A stretch of 64,000 nt of DNA from Ricordea florida. Lineage: Eukaryota > Cnidaria > Anthozoa > Corallimorpharia > Ricordeidae. The notes beneath the pieces are model-generated. The model ran no database searches. It saw nothing but the letters and a program-made list of their open reading frames with translations, and was not told where the DNA came from. Positions within the stretch are counted from its first letter, which is position 1. Each line of letters begins with the position of its first letter. The stretch lies in assembly GCA_949710005.1 (NCBI GenBank), contig OX453281.1:17016379-17080378 (forward strand), written 5' to 3'. Below are positions 61,421 through 64,000 of the stretch, in pieces. The translations under genes and the position numbers were made by a program.

Positions 61421-61725
61421 CTTAGTGCGCATATGTGTGGCTTTAACTTACCCTTACTACATTTTGACGTCATTTCAAGTCACATCCCACAACCCTACCA
61501 TTTTTTATCACCTTGACATTCATAGTGTGGGAACCTAGAGCTCATCTGCTGGCTGTGCCATGTTCATGAGGCCTAACAAGGCCGAAACAGCTGTCCATGG
61601 CTGCTGGCTTTAGAGATCAAGTTTTTCATCTTTTTTTTTTGGTAGCAACAGGGTTTTATCTCTTCTACCACTGTGGCCTTAGTGCGCATATGTGTGGCTT
61701 TAACTTACCCTTACTACATTTTGAC
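61421..61725 (+). repeat. Direct repeat of CTTAGTGCGCATATGTGTGG around a Penelope-like relic
   Basis: About 47 bp (TGCGCATATGTGTGGCTTTAAC, in part) occur at 61421-61467 and again at 61678-61725. Between them lies a hammerhead-like segment (61557-61601) and a T-rich stretch. The TTAACTTACCCTTACTACAT block also occurs near 42030. Confidence 0.6.
61557..61601 (+). ncRNA. Degenerate type I hammerhead ribozyme motif
   Basis: Stem I GCCATG/CATGGC, then TTCATGA in place of CUGAUGA, stem II GGCC (TAACAA) GGCC, GAAA, a minimal stem III CAGCTG, then TC with the expected cleavage after GTC at 61595. All parts are in the right order; two core positions deviate. Short stem III motifs of this type are known from Penelope-like elements. 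Probably inactive. Confidence 0.5.
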
Positions 61726-62029
61726 GTTGCCAAGACAATACAGCTACAGCATGCATAGTGAACTACGGACCTGTGCGGAAATCGTACCTTGATGTTTTCC
61801 GAGTTAATTTAAAAATTTTCTCTACTTGTTCTCGCGTCCTCCACAGAACTTTAAATTTGGTCATTTCACGTCGTTTTGGAGAGAACGGCAACGAAATGTA
61901 CAAAAATGCAAAACGCACGTGCGGGGCGTGCAGAGCCATTGTTTTTGCTCGTTATGCCTCTTTTTTGCGTTCTCGTTGACGTTGGCGTCGTCCTTGCTTA
62001 AAGTCCCTTTAATATATTGAGTAATACTA

Positions 62030-63535
62030 ATGAACGTGAACCTTTTCCCGAACCAAAAGCCAAAGCAGCAAGGACAAACTTTCAATCTACCTGGTTGGAT
62101 ACTAAAATTCAAGTGGTTGCAATACGACAACACAAAGGGTATGTTGTGTTCGATTTGCATTGAGTCTAGCAAAGCAAATCCCTTCACTTCTGGATGCATT
62201 AATTTCAGAACTTCGACACTGACTCGCCACGTAGGAAGTCAGGATTATCAAAATGCTCTAAGGAAGTTCAAATGGCCAGCCATTCTGAAAGAGCTGTTGT
62301 AAATTCCATTGCTCTCCAGGAGAAAGCGGCAGTTTGTGCATTGAGAACTGTGTATTAATTGGCTCAGTAAGGAATATATCACTACCGAGAAATACAGATC
62401 TTTGTGGAATTTCCTTAAGTTGCAAGGGTGCAAAGACCTTTAAAACCTTACTGTAGGAAAGAATGCCTCATATGATTCAGTTAAAAGTACTAAAGAATTC
62501 CAGTCAGTCAGTGCTGAGAACATTCAAAGTGAAATCACTGAAAACCTGCAGAAATCTTCCTTTGTAAGTGTCATGGCAGACAAAACTACTGACATTGCAG
62601 TTTCCAAAAAAACTGGTGGTTTACGCAAAGTTGATATCTGATTGTATTATTCCAGACACTCATTTCCTCACTTAAACATAACTACTGAAGAGGAACTCAG
62701 TGCACAGCTTCTTGTGTGGCTCAGAAAATAAAAAATGTCTTTGTAGCCTGTGGTGTATCTCCCCATAATGTTAGGAGTTTTGGAAGTGATGGGGCATGAA
62801 TCATGACAGGAAGGGTTGGAGGTGTTGGCACGCTTCTGAAAAAGGAAAACCCATTTCTGATTAATATCCATTGCATGGCACATCACTTGGCATTGTGCAG
62901 TAGTCAAGCAGCCAGTAATGTTTCAACAATGGAGAAGTACAGGCAACTGTTAACAGATTTGTATTATTACTTCTCCAAATCCTCAAAACAAACTGTTGGG
63001 TTAAAGGCCATTCAAGAGATTCTACAGAGCCCAAAGTTGAAGGTGAAGGAAATGCATGCAGTTAAGTGGTTTGCTTTCTATAGTTATTCCTTGGCTAACT
63101 CAACTAAACCAAATATTTCAGAAGGAGGATCTTGATGTTTCCGTCATCCGAGCATGCATTTCCACCACTTTTAAGGAAATTGGCAAAGTGAAAAAAAAGA
63201 CAAAGACTTCTACACAAAGAAACTCACTGAAACCTTGAAACAGGATGAGTCTGGTGACTGGTATTTGGGTGAGCACAAAATATCAGTTTCTGAAGCTGCT
63301 AATTAAGCTCAGGCTATCAAGAGCAGATGCTTTTATTGATAATGTAACTGAACAGATAACAGCCAGCTGATTTCCTCAAGAATCACAAGATCTTGTTGAT
63401 GCATTTTCAATCTTGACATCTGAAGAACTTTCAAACTATGGAAATGTTCAATTACTGATTTACTTTGGACAAGAAAGGTCAAATGAGAGTGGAGTAATCT
63501 TTCCTGGTGTTGTTAACCCTACACAGGCGGTAGGT
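62030..63535 (+). pseudogene. ZNF862/TTF-type hAT-derived transposase, decayed
   Basis: Starts with LPGWILKFKWLQYDNTKGML and CSICIESSKANPFTSGC (TTF/BED-like zinc finger), FRTSTLTRHVGSQDY. After stops it continues NIQSEITENLQKSSFVSVMA-DKTTDIA (about 62520-62590), SPHNVRSFGSDGA (62760), NPFLINIHCMAHHLALCSSQ (62850) and a C-terminal trace to about 63480. This is the order of KIAA/ZNF862-like hAT proteins. Multiple stops and frameshifts. No TIRs seen within the window. Confidence 0.7.
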
Positions 63536-64000
63536 GTAAGATGCCAGTCCTAAGACAGCAGGAAAAATTGAAATAAAGTGCAGAGTTATCCGCTGGTCAA
63601 CCTGGTACCAGGACTTCTCTTAAGCAAACCTGCTGACCGGGGACTCACGTGCACGGCCAAACGAGTCGGCCATGTTTGTGTTTCGGACGCTGCGAGCGAT
63701 TTGAAAGACTAAGCTAGTTATTCCTCGCCTTATGGACTTCTTGTAAGTGTCCTCGCTTCATTAGCTAAGTCTATTTGTGTCGTATTGTGATTTTTGCGTT
63801 CCTATTCGATTGTAGATTGATTCCTTCATCGTTGACATTAAAGTGAATTTTGCTCATCGAGAAGGCTCTTTCTTCATAAAGTTTAACTAAAATCAGTCAG
63901 AAACAACCTAAATCAGATCAAAATCTGTCAAAATCCCAAAAATAGGACCAACATCCCAAAAATCAGACAAAAACCTGATAAAATCAGCGAAAATCAAAAT
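63536..64000. other. End of window, no gene supported
   Basis: ATGGACTTCTT|GTAAGTGT at about 63732 would make a fine first exon with a strong donor for a plus-strand gene beyond the window, but nothing confirms it. The last 130 bp is a degenerate repeat of CAAAAATC/AAATCAG. Confidence 0.3.

Overview
The window looks like AT-rich nuclear DNA of an invertebrate animal, most likely an anthozoan cnidarian such as a coral or sea anemone. That is an inference from three things. Coding sequence is split by GT-AG introns. The mix of mobile elements is typical of such genomes (Penelope-like, Crypton, Polinton, hAT, MULE, Helitron, several LINEs, tRNA-derived SINEs, many short inverted-repeat elements). 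One host-type gene carries death domains. No rRNA, functional tRNA gene, CRISPR array or bacterial operon is visible.

The main non-transposon content is one minus-strand gene that I reconstruct from eight exons between 22394 and 3650. All exons have GT-AG boundaries and matching phases. The predicted protein of about 650 residues has the order: short N-terminus, three tandem death domains (one exon each), a short acidic linker, an OTU-type cysteine protease domain split over two exons 8.3 kb apart, and a fourth C-terminal death domain. This suggests a deubiquitinase wired into death-domain signalling. The last exon shows an apparent one-base frameshift just before the fourth death domain. Its introns hold much of the left third of the window: a 65-bp minisatellite, a 106-bp satellite split by two insertions (one of them a Crypton tyrosine-recombinase element), SINEs and hairpin elements.

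Layout. 1-3600: a decayed APE-type LINE and a second LINE 3' fragment. 3650-22394: the death-domain/OTU gene and its intronic repeats. 22900-26600: short repeats and a 5'-truncated Penelope-like element with GIY-YIG endonuclease, arranged as a 1.1-kb inverted repeat. 26870-27660: a tandemly duplicated segment with two matching 69-bp candidate exons. 28470-41022: a 12.5-kb Polinton/Maverick relic with inverted terminal repeats, a broken protein-primed DNA polymerase gene and several small ORFs, itself interrupted by SINEs and MITEs. 41023-43329: repeats only, including a 146-bp Harbinger-type MITE. 43330-45945: a hAT transposon with an 8-bp target duplication, whose transposase is broken by a tiny retroelement insertion. 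46000-47766: a MULE transposase relic with a PHD finger. 48390-54910: hairpin elements and two TA-flanked elements with TGGCGCG termini, one of which carries a gene fragment and was later hit by a LINE with an intact 710-residue RT ORF. 54986-58765: a DDE-integrase-like pseudogene and a Helitron relic. 59190-64000: SINE copies, a TTAA-flanked MITE, a possible hammerhead relic and a ZNF862-type hAT pseudogene.

Apart from the death-domain/OTU gene, almost everything is mobile DNA, and nested insertions give a relative order of events at several places.
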